Origin: CAZLBV01 sp964557845
Lineage (GTDB): Bacteria > Acidobacteriota > Aminicenantia > Aminicenantales > Aminicenantaceae
DNA: 16,666 nucleotides
Assembly (NCBI GenBank): GCA_964557845.1
Contig: CAZLBV010000349.1
Span: 1 to 16,666 of the forward strand
Direction of reading: 5' to 3'
Part shown: in pieces, positions 6,488 to 13,460 of the stretch
Position numbering within the stretch: the stretch's first letter is position 1
Layout of the letters: every line of letters starts with the position of its first letter
Program-made: the position numbers and the translations under genes
The notes under the pieces: generated by a model
Databases searched by the model: none
Seen by the model: only the letters and a program-made list of their open reading frames with translations
Told to the model about the DNA's origin: nothing

Positions 6488-6616
6488 AAAATTGCTGATG
6501 GAAATTGATAAAAATAAAGTTAGATAAAATAGATAATGTTTTCAGAGAAGTAAAAGGATAACCTGAAAATAAACTGGTTAGAACTACTATCAGCAATTTT
6601 TATGAATAATTCAGGC
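6488..6616. repeat. Second, diverged copy of the MITE right half (solo end)
   Basis: Bases 6562-6616 align without gaps to 5843-5897: the last 28 bases match at 26 positions and the 27 before them at 19. The end TGAATAATTCAGG is identical. As in the first copy, an inner inverted repeat is present: AAAATTGCTGAT (6488-6499) with ATCAGCAATTTT (6589-6600), 89 bases apart against 90. No matching left end (CCTGGATTATTCA-like) with a target duplication is visible upstream, so this is a solo end or a decayed copy. It lies between the toxin-antitoxin promoter and the DUF885 gene, 57 bases before the latter. Confidence 0.6.
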
Positions 6617-6673
6617 AAAGAATAGATTTTTCATTTTCATGTTAGTATTATTAATGTAGGGAGGAAAACAGCC

Positions 6674-8317
6674 ATGAAATTTAAACGCGTATTGGGATTG
6701 TGTTTGTGTTTGTGTCTTTTGTGGTTTTGTGGAGGAGAGGAAAAGGAGCAAACAGCATCCGCCGTCTCCACAGATTACAACGATCTTGTCCGTCTTTTTA
6801 AAGAATTCAGGGAGTATCAAAATCCTGACATGATCAATGGCGTCCCGGATTACACTCAGGAATCCATGACCCAACAGATAGCCGAGCTGACTGAGTACAG
6901 ACTTAAACTGGATGATATCGATCCTACCGGATGGCCGATCGAGCAAAAGGTAGACTATGAGATCCTCCGTGCCGAGATGAATGGATTGGAATTCGATCAC
7001 CGTGTTCTCCGCCCCTGGAGCCGTGATCCATCCTTTTATGCGGTTGTGACCACTTATGAACCGGATGTACCGGCCCGGGAAGGGCCTGAAATTTACGGTG
7101 TGCTGTATTTTCCTGATTATGAATTTCCACTTGAGGGAGAGCAGAAAGAGGAATTTGCCTTAAAACTCCGGGCAATTCCCGATCTTTTAATCCAGGCGAA
7201 AGAGAATTTAACTGATAAAGGAAAAGACCTCTGGTATTACGGAATACAACAAAAGGATCGGGAAATGGGTGTGCTGAACGGACTGTCACAGCGTTTCGCA
7301 GAGACCACCCCTGACCTGGTTGTTTTGGTGGATGCCGCCAAAGAGGCGGTAGAGGATTTTAAAGCCTGGCTGGAAGAAGAATACAAATCTATGCCCCAAA
7401 CCAGCGATGGGATCGGAGTTGAAAATTTCAACTGGTATATGAAACATGTCCATCTAGTGCCCTATGATTGGAAAGAACAGGTTGACATCTGCCGCCGGGA
7501 ACTGGAACGATCCTGGACAGCTTTGAAACTGGAGGAGATCAGAAACCGCGATCTGCCGCCTTTAAAACCGGCAGAATCCTTAGATGAGCTCCGCAGCCGG
7601 TTAAAAGCGGCTGTAGATGAATTTATGAATTTTCTGCGTGACAAGAATATTTTTACGGTCCCTGATTATATGACACTCAGCACCGAGGTTGACTCCTATA
7701 CCCCCCCGGAGAGGCAGAGCTTTTTTACCATGGTTGAATACCATCACTACCTGGCCCTCCGTCCCCACATGATCCACTGGCTGGAAAAACAGCGGGAGGA
7801 GCGAAACGATCATCCCATCCGCGGCGTTCCCCTTTTGTATAATATCTGGGACAGCCGGGCTGAGGGGCTGGCAACCGGATTCGAGGAGATCATGCTGCAG
7901 GCCGGTCTGCTGGATGATGTGCCGCGTGTACGGGAGCTTACATATATTTTACTGGCTTTCAGAGCGGCGCGGGCTCTTGGGGATCTTATGGTTCACAGCG
8001 GGGATTGGACCGTTCAGGAGGCGGTGGATTTTGCCGTCAAAGCCACACCGCGAGGCTGGGTCAAACCCGACGGCCGCACCATATGGGGTGATATCGGACT
8101 TTATCTCAGGCAGCCAGGATACGGGACCAGCTATGTCTACGGCAAGATCCAGTTGGAGCGTTTGATCGCTGACCGTGCCCGCCAGTTGGGTGAGAATTTT
8201 CGCCTTCAGGATTTTTTTGATGACTACTTCAGCCGGGGTATTATCCCCGCCTCTCTTCTCCGCTGGGAGATGACCGGATTTGACGATGCCGTCAAGAAGC
8301 TGGAGGTAATTGAGTAA
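6674..8317 (+). CDS. DUF885-family lipoprotein, probably without a functional zinc site
   Basis: A 547-residue exported protein with a signal sequence MKFKRVLGLCLCLCLLWFCGG. Cys19 followed by GGEEKEQ looks like a lipidation site, although Phe at -1 is unusual for a lipobox. The family, peptidase-like and of clan MA by its usual HExxPGH motif, is recognised mainly by its C-terminus: PGYGTSYVYGK (from residue 481), LADRARQLG-type helix, and DFFDDYFSRGIIPASLLRWE. The EG motif at Glu397 (SRAEGLATGFEE) is present. However, no HE dipeptide exists anywhere in the protein. The region where HExxPGHH is expected reads LRPHMIHW (His365, His368), so the usual zinc site is missing or altered. AGGGAGG precedes the ATG at 6674 by suitable spacing. 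The gene stands alone; a role in peptide or protein turnover is suggested only by family and neighbours. Confidence 0.85.
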   Translation: MKFKRVLGLCLCLCLLWFCGGEEKEQTASAVSTDYNDLVRLFKEFREYQNPDMINGVPDYTQESMTQQIAELTEYRLKLDDIDPTGWPIEQKVDYEILRAEMNGLEFDHRVLRPWSRDPSFYAVVTTYEPDVPAREGPEIYGVLYFPDYEFPLEGEQKEEFALKLRAIPDLLIQAKENLTDKGKDLWYYGIQQKDREMGVLNGLSQRFAETTPDLVVLVDAAKEAVEDFKAWLEEEYKSMPQTSDGIGVENFNWYMKHVHLVPYDWKEQVDICRRELERSWTALKLEEIRNRDLPPLKPAESLDELRSRLKAAVDEFMNFLRDKNIFTVPDYMTLSTEVDSYTPPERQSFFTMVEYHHYLALRPHMIHWLEKQREERNDHPIRGVPLLYNIWDSRAEGLATGFEEIMLQAGLLDDVPRVRELTYILLAFRAARALGDLMVHSGDWTVQEAVDFAVKATPRGWVKPDGRTIWGDIGLYLRQPGYGTSYVYGKIQLERLIADRARQLGENFRLQDFFDDYFSRGIIPASLLRWEMTGFDDAVKKLEVIE

Positions 8318-8383
8318 AGAATTTCACAAAGAATAAATCAGGATTTCAGCTAAAGGCATTCTTTATTTAGAACCGAAAAGGTT

Positions 8384-8411
8384 TAGACATTTTTCTGAAA
8401 ATTTGGATAAT
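8384..8411 (+). promoter_or_regulatory. Putative promoter of the dehydrogenase-thiolase operon
   Basis: TAGACA (8384-8389, five of six to TTGACA), 16-base spacer, GATAAT (8406-8411, five of six to TATAAT). The leader to the ATG at 8463 would be about 45 bases. Just upstream is a small AACC-gaaaa-GGTT hairpin (about 8371-8383), which may end transcription from the DUF885 gene or be incidental. Confidence 0.55.
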
Positions 8412-8462
8412 AGTAAGAGCAAAGCACATAAGCGCAATTTTAAAGATAGAAAGGAGTTATGT

Positions 8463-9800
8463 ATGAGTTATGAGGAAAGGCTTGAGAATGTAACTGTATT
8501 AGGCGCGGCCGGTAAAATGGGATCAGGAATTTTACTCCTGACCGCAGTAGAAATGGCCGACATTAGCCTCAAACCGGAGAACAAGGGCAAGCAGTTTGTC
8601 TTGAATGCCATGGATGTATCCCAGGAAGGACTCACCGGTCTTTTGGGCTATATCCGGGCGCAGGCACGAAAATTAGCTGAGAAAAAAACCGTTCTTCTGA
8701 GAAAACTGTATGCGGACCGGGCAGATCTGATCGAAAATTATGATATCATCGATCAGTATATCTTTGATGTTATGGAGAAGATCCGTCCCACCACCAGGCT
8801 CGAGCCTGCATATGAATCCACATTGATCTTTGAAGCTATCAATGAAAATCCTGATCTCAAAATTAAAGTTCTCTCTGATATTGAGAAAAACAATTCCAAA
8901 TCCCCCTGGTATTTCACCAACACCTCCTCTATTCCCATCCATCTTTTGGATGAGAGATCCGGCTTGGAAGGCAGGATCCTGGGTTTTCATTTTTATAATC
9001 CCCCGGCTGTTCAGCGCCTGGTCGAGCTGATCGTGACGGATAAAACGAAAAAAGATGTTGTAGATTTCGCGAATGAATATGCCAAGAATCTGCGGAAGAC
9101 CATTGTTCCTTCCAATGATTTCGCCGGGTTCATCGGTAACGGACACTTCATGCGGGATGCTCTTTATGCCATGAGCGAAGTCGACCGCCTCACTCAGGAA
9201 ATGCCCTATGTTGAGGCTGTTTACACCATTAACCGTATCTCCCAGGAATTTCTGGTCAGGCCCATGGGCATTTTTCAACTGATCGATTATGTCGGGATCG
9301 ACGTATGTCAGTTTATCATGAAGGTCATGAATCCCTATCTTCCCGATGAAGATCTCCACAGTCCGCTTCTGGATAAGATGATGGATCTGGGAATAAAAGG
9401 CGGACAGAATCCGGATGGTTCACAAAAGAACGGATTCCTCCAGTATGAGAAGGGACGTCCTGTCGGCATCTATGACATCGACAAAAAAGAATATGTGCCA
9501 ATTTCCGATTTTCAGGAAAAAGCAGATTCCAAGATTGGAAACCCTCCGGAAACAGCAGTCGCCTGGAAAGCAGTGATCGGTGATCCCAATAAGGAAGAAA
9601 AACTTACAAAGTATTTCAATGATCTTGCTCAAATGAAAACCTTTGGGGCTGAGCTTGCTCAAAAATATGGGAAAAAGTCTAAAGAGATCGGTTTAAAACT
9701 GGTTAATGATAATGTGGCCAACAGTGGAGAGGATGTTAACAAGGTCCTGCTCACAGGTTTTTATCATGCTTACGGCCCTATCAATGATTATTTCGGATAG
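8463..9800 (+). CDS. 3-hydroxyacyl-CoA dehydrogenase-like protein
   Basis: A 445-residue NAD-dependent enzyme expected to interconvert 3-hydroxyacyl-CoA and 3-ketoacyl-CoA. The Rossmann fold begins VTVLGAAGKMGSG (residues 11-22), a variant of the family's GAGxMGxGI. Further family landmarks are FEAINE (Glu124), TNTSSIPI (152-159, Ser156), HFYNP (176-180, catalytic His176), the partner acid Glu188 in LVELI, and GFIGN (Asn226). The C-terminal half is longer than in simple 280-300 residue dehydrogenases, with an extension from about 310. There is no crotonase domain, so it is not a FadB-like fusion. The frame runs 20 codons further upstream to 8403, but GAAAGGAG sits correctly before the ATG at 8463. 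It forms an operon with the thiolase, 12 bases apart with the same type of ribosome-binding site. Substrate chain length cannot be told from sequence. Confidence 0.88.
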   Translation: MSYEERLENVTVLGAAGKMGSGILLLTAVEMADISLKPENKGKQFVLNAMDVSQEGLTGLLGYIRAQARKLAEKKTVLLRKLYADRADLIENYDIIDQYIFDVMEKIRPTTRLEPAYESTLIFEAINENPDLKIKVLSDIEKNNSKSPWYFTNTSSIPIHLLDERSGLEGRILGFHFYNPPAVQRLVELIVTDKTKKDVVDFANEYAKNLRKTIVPSNDFAGFIGNGHFMRDALYAMSEVDRLTQEMPYVEAVYTINRISQEFLVRPMGIFQLIDYVGIDVCQFIMKVMNPYLPDEDLHSPLLDKMMDLGIKGGQNPDGSQKNGFLQYEKGRPVGIYDIDKKEYVPISDFQEKADSKIGNPPETAVAWKAVIGDPNKEEKLTKYFNDLAQMKTFGAELAQKYGKKSKEIGLKLVNDNVANSGEDVNKVLLTGFYHAYGPINDYFG

Positions 9801-9812
9801 AAAGGAGCAAAA

Positions 9813-11057
9813 ATGAATAAATTGAGAAAAAAAGTATATATGAGTGCCGGCAACAACACTATTTCTCTGGGAACCGGCCGTAAAGAGTTTAATCCTAGAA
9901 AACCCCGGCCAGGATTGGAGCATTATATCAAAGAAGCGGCCGTAGGAACTCTGGAAAAGATCGGTGGTGCCGAAAATGTGGATGAGTGTGTGATCGGGAA
10001 TTTCATGGCAGCCCGTTTCAACAAACAAGGAGACCTGCCGGGATTTTTCCCCATGGTCGATCCCGGACTCCTGTGGAAACCGGCTACGAGAACAGAAGGG
10101 GCTTGCGCTTCCGGAGCACTGGCTTTGATGACCGGGATTAGATCGGTTTTGGCTGAGACTGCAGATGTGGTTTTAACCGTTGGAGTTGAGGTGCAGAATA
10201 CGGTAAAAGCCATCTATGGAGCAGATATCCTGGCTGGTGCAGGCTGGTTCCAGGACAGAAAAACCGGGCATGCCTATTTTTTCCCCGGACAGTTCAGTGA
10301 TAGAGCTGGTGCCTATTTTGAAAAATTTGGCCGCGAGAAGACCCGCAAGGGATTTGCCCGCTGGTACAGAAATGCCATCGAAAATGCCCGTCAATGCCCG
10401 ACGGCTCAGGAATATCACAATAAAACTGCTGACCTGGAAGCCCTGGCTTTGACCGAGCCCAATCCAAAAGTCTTTGTGGATTATCTTAATGTGTTTGATT
10501 GTTCTAAAGTCTCGGATGGAGCCTCATCCATTGCCATCTGCTCAGAGGAAGGTTTGGAGAAATGCGGAATCTCAAAAAAAGATGCGGTTGAGATCATCGG
10601 CTGGGGGCAGGTTGTCTATAATCTGACTGAACCGCCTAAGGATCCGACAGTGCTGGAGACCACTAAACATGCTGTGGCTAATGCCTTAGAAGCAGCCAAG
10701 ATCGATATCTCTCAGTTGGGTACGGTCGAGTGCCATGACTGCTTTACCATTGCCGGGATCCTGGCGACCGAAGCAATCGGGTTTGCCGAACATGGAAAAG
10801 GGGCTGATTTTGTGGCGGCAGGAAACACAGCCAGAGATGGAAAAATCCCCTTTAATACTACTGGCGGTCTGATCGGATGGGGACATCCAACTGGAGCGAC
10901 CGGTGTACATCAGGCAGTAACCATCTGGGAGCAGCTTACCGGAAAAGCCGGTGATGCTCAGATTGAAATCTCTGATGACCGCCCTTATGCACTGTCGGTC
11001 AATATGGGAGGGAATGATATAACGGTTGTCTCTTTGGTTTATAAGCAGGGCGAATAG
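9813..11057 (+). CDS. Thiolase (acetyl-CoA acyltransferase, SCP2-like subgroup)
   Basis: A 414-residue thiolase expected to cleave 3-ketoacyl-CoA with CoA, or to condense acyl-CoA with acetyl-CoA. The nucleophile is Cys98 in EGACASGAL. The HDxF-type motif is ECHDCF (His308, Asp309), and the GHP loop is GWGHPTGATG (357-366, His358). The second catalytic cysteine of classical degradative thiolases (CxGGG) is absent; the C-terminus reads SVNMGGND instead, with Asn in its place, as in SCP2-type and archaeal-type thiolases. Those often act with a separate DUF35 or HMG-CoA synthase partner, which is not seen here; the partner is the dehydrogenase directly upstream. AAAGGAG lies before the ATG at 9813. 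An internal ATG at 9840 exists but has no ribosome-binding site. Confidence 0.92.
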   Translation: MNKLRKKVYMSAGNNTISLGTGRKEFNPRKPRPGLEHYIKEAAVGTLEKIGGAENVDECVIGNFMAARFNKQGDLPGFFPMVDPGLLWKPATRTEGACASGALALMTGIRSVLAETADVVLTVGVEVQNTVKAIYGADILAGAGWFQDRKTGHAYFFPGQFSDRAGAYFEKFGREKTRKGFARWYRNAIENARQCPTAQEYHNKTADLEALALTEPNPKVFVDYLNVFDCSKVSDGASSIAICSEEGLEKCGISKKDAVEIIGWGQVVYNLTEPPKDPTVLETTKHAVANALEAAKIDISQLGTVECHDCFTIAGILATEAIGFAEHGKGADFVAAGNTARDGKIPFNTTGGLIGWGHPTGATGVHQAVTIWEQLTGKAGDAQIEISDDRPYALSVNMGGNDITVVSLVYKQGE

Positions 11058-11107
11058 CAGAGAATACTCATTTACCAAATGCTGGGAAGCAAACGGTAAG
11101 ATTTGAT

Positions 11108-11134
11108 TTGACAAAACATCTTTCCTGTTATACT
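11108..11134 (+). promoter_or_regulatory. Putative promoter of the membrane-anchored protein gene
   Basis: Perfect TTGACA (11108-11113) and extended -10 TGTTATACT (TG at 11126-11127, TATACT at 11129-11134). The 15-base spacer is short, but the extended -10 could compensate. The leader would be about 32 bases to the ATG at 11173. Confidence 0.5.
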
Positions 11135-11172
11135 GTGCCCGAAAATGCACACAAGATTAGGGTGAAGGGAAG

Positions 11173-12507
11173 ATGAAAGCTGCCATAAAAAAGGTTTTTC
11201 TGATCCTCAGCCTTGTACTAACGGCACTTGTTGTGATGATAGTCACAGCCAGGGTTGTCTCTGACTACTTTATGCAAAGGAGAGTGGCGAATTTTATAGA
11301 AGACATGCAGGCAAAAGGAAAAACTCTGGATATAAAGGATTTTAATGTTCCCTGCAGTGATGAGAATAATGCCGCACTTCCCTGGAGAAAGATCGAAAGC
11401 GTGTTTTTTCTGGCGGAAGATGAGAGTGAACTCCTGAATTCTACTTATCTTAAAATAATGAAAAAAGAGCCTTTATCCATACCGGAAAAGGCTGGCATCA
11501 GGAAAATCATTGCAAATAACGAAACCAGTTTCCTGCATTTTTCAGAGATGCTTTCCAGGCCCTGTTTTAATTATGTGCGCAACTGGGATGAGACCGCTTA
11601 TGAAATGGAAATCCCCAAGGCTGTTAAGATGATTCAAATGATGAAATTAACCTGCCTGGATATGTACTTGTTAGCACAAGAAGGCCAGTTTGAGGGCTTG
11701 ATGGAAAGATGGAGAACCAATTACACCTTTTCACAAAAGATCTCGAAAGAACCTTTTTTAATTTCTTTCCTTATCGGCATGGCTATGGCAAGAGGGCAGA
11801 TTGAACTTCTTAAGATGATCGTTTCTCCTGGTGCTTACGACCTTGATACCTATCAAAGGATAATAAATCAATTAGATCCTTCTTTATGGAGGACAGGTTT
11901 CCTGCGTAGTCTTGAAAGTGAACGGGCAATGATATTCGATTGCTATAAAAGAATGGAAAATAATGATACATCTTTATTTAAAGAATTCTATGGAAATTCT
12001 GTTGTGGGGTGGCTGGCCCAACCCATTCTTAAAATTGATTTCATGTATGCCATGAATTATTTAGATGAAGCTAGAGATTTGATCCGAAAACACTATTTTG
12101 AATCCAAGAATGAATTCACTGATTTTAATAAGCGGATCGAGAATCTTTCTCCATGGCATGTATTCTCATTGATGCTTGTTCCCAATTTTGAGAGTGCTTT
12201 CTTGAAAGAACAGGTCCTTGAAGCCAATACAATGGTGGCGGCTGCCGGTACTGCCTGCAATTTATTTTACTTACAGCATGGTTTTTTTCCTGAGAATATA
12301 TCCATGTTGGTTCCTGAGTTTCTTCCTGGAATCCCCTTAGATCCTTTTTCTGGGCGTCCTCTTATTTATGAAAATATGGGAACTGGATTCAAAATTTACA
12401 GTGTTGGATCTAATATGAAAGATGATAATGGTGCCCAGACCTGGGAAATCAATCAGCTTGTTGCAGAAAAGGATGACGATTGGATTTGGGAAGAGAAAAT
12501 TAAATAA
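11173..12507 (+). CDS. Membrane-anchored protein of unknown function with pseudopilin-like C-terminal motif
   Basis: A 444-residue protein that I do not recognise as a named family. Residues 1-7 are positively charged and about 8-27 (VFLILSLVLTALVVMIVTAR) form one membrane segment, so the rest should be periplasmic or extracellular. The middle is helical, with several Met and aromatic residues. The last 80 residues contain FLPGIPLDPFSGRPLIY, then FKIYSVGSNMKDDNG. The pattern P-x-DPF-x-G-x-P-x-x-Y, then YSvGxNxxDDxG, resembles the C-terminal calcium-binding loop of type II secretion pseudopilins (GspG) and tails of large families in Planctomycetes-like genomes. There is no N-terminal pilin cleavage motif, so it is not a pilin. 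AGGGTGAAGGGA precedes the ATG. It has its own promoter and is followed by the DUF218 gene 64 bases later. Confidence 0.75.
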   Translation: MKAAIKKVFLILSLVLTALVVMIVTARVVSDYFMQRRVANFIEDMQAKGKTLDIKDFNVPCSDENNAALPWRKIESVFFLAEDESELLNSTYLKIMKKEPLSIPEKAGIRKIIANNETSFLHFSEMLSRPCFNYVRNWDETAYEMEIPKAVKMIQMMKLTCLDMYLLAQEGQFEGLMERWRTNYTFSQKISKEPFLISFLIGMAMARGQIELLKMIVSPGAYDLDTYQRIINQLDPSLWRTGFLRSLESERAMIFDCYKRMENNDTSLFKEFYGNSVVGWLAQPILKIDFMYAMNYLDEARDLIRKHYFESKNEFTDFNKRIENLSPWHVFSLMLVPNFESAFLKEQVLEANTMVAAAGTACNLFYLQHGFFPENISMLVPEFLPGIPLDPFSGRPLIYENMGTGFKIYSVGSNMKDDNGAQTWEINQLVAEKDDDWIWEEKIK

Positions 12508-12571
12508 ATAATTTCAAATTTTTATAAATTATTTAATCATAATTTATAGCGTGGATTATTCAGGAGTCATT

Positions 12572-13300
12572 ATGTTTTTAATGAAAATTCTTGATGAATT
12601 GGTGATGCCGAGTGTTTTTATTTTGGTCTTTATTTTGGTTGGGATTTTACTGCTCAAATTAAAAAAGCGGAAAACAGGATGGATTCTTATTATTAGTGCG
12701 ATCTTGATCTATTATTTTTTTTCGATAACTCCGGTGGCCGATCTCATAATCGCCCCTCTAGAAAAGAAATATGCACCATTGAACGAAAAAGAACTGGCTG
12801 AATATGACACTGTCGTTTTTCTTCTTGGTGGGCCGGAGGGAAATGTCCTCCGTGCCGGTGAAGTGTTTAGAATTTATGCGGCTTGGAAAAAATACCGGGA
12901 TAAAGATAAACCCTTTAGGGTCATTGTTTCCGGGAGTTATTTACTCCATCCAGGAAAAGAAGAGACTGACCTCGTAAGGAGATATTTTATCGAACGCGGA
13001 ATACCAGAAGAATATGTGGAATTAGAATATCTATCCAAGACCACCGGGGAATCTGCCCAAGAGGTGAAAAAGTTTAATCTTGATGAATCCTTTTTATTGG
13101 TGACATCAGCTTATCATATGTATAGATCGATAAAGGTTTTTAAGAAAGCCGGCCTGGATCCTGTGGCTGCTCCCACTGATTTTAAAAAAGAGAAAAAATA
13201 TGATATTTTTGATTTTTTCCCTTCAGCAGTTAATCTAAAAAATACAGATCATGCTTTTCATGAGTATTTTGGGCTGCTTTATTATAGTCTAATTTACTAA
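12572..13300 (+). CDS. DUF218 / YdcF-like membrane protein (ElyC/SanA type)
   Basis: A 242-residue inner-membrane protein with two N-terminal membrane segments (about residues 12-30 and 37-54) and a C-terminal DUF218 domain. Landmarks: DTVVFLLGG (79-87), RVIVSGS (116-122), SKTTGESAQE (155-164) and FLLVTSAYHMYRSIKVFKKAGLDP (174-197), which match the family pattern of LVT.a.H..R. and T.EnA. ElyC and SanA proteins act in envelope integrity; the exact reaction is unknown. The frame also opens at a GTG at 12551, but AGGAG sits seven bases before the ATG at 12572, which I take as the start. A 64-base AT-only gap with weak inverted repeats separates it from the gene upstream, so co-transcription is possible. 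Confidence 0.88.
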   Translation: MFLMKILDELVMPSVFILVFILVGILLLKLKKRKTGWILIISAILIYYFFSITPVADLIIAPLEKKYAPLNEKELAEYDTVVFLLGGPEGNVLRAGEVFRIYAAWKKYRDKDKPFRVIVSGSYLLHPGKEETDLVRRYFIERGIPEEYVELEYLSKTTGESAQEVKKFNLDESFLLVTSAYHMYRSIKVFKKAGLDPVAAPTDFKKEKKYDIFDFFPSAVNLKNTDHAFHEYFGLLYYSLIY

Positions 13301-13391
13301 GGCTCAGATATTCGTTTAGTTTTAATCTCAGATGTTCCTGTTTTTTTAATCGGAAGAAATTTATTTTATCTTCGTCTTAATTTATAATGGA

Positions 13392-13418
13392 TTGTTTTAC
13401 TGTCATTAATAGTATAAC
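13392..13418 (+). promoter_or_regulatory. Possible promoter of the Asp-box protein gene
   Basis: TATAAC (13413-13418, five of six) lies 15 bases after TTGTTT (13392-13397). Spacing is short and the -35 is weak, so this is tentative. The leader to the ATG at 13461 would be about 36 bases. Confidence 0.35.
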
Positions 13419-13460
13419 AAAATTTTTCGGTTTTCCCGGAATGACAAGAAAGGAGATCAA

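Noticed and set aside
5754..6616. Integron cassette with attC sites around the toxin-antitoxin genes
   Set aside because: The palindromic repeats have attC-like length, but there are no GTTRRRY / RYYYAAC core sites and no integron integrase nearby. A MITE with target duplication explains the left copy better.
12506..12534. Inverted repeat AAATAATTT / AAATTATTT as a terminator
   Set aside because: Stem is entirely A-T with an 11-base loop and no following T run; too weak for an intrinsic terminator.
12552..12564. TGGATTATTCAGG, similar to the MITE ends
   Set aside because: Eleven of 13 bases match, but there is no partner end, target duplication or subterminal similarity. It is in an AT-rich gap next to a ribosome-binding site; probably chance.
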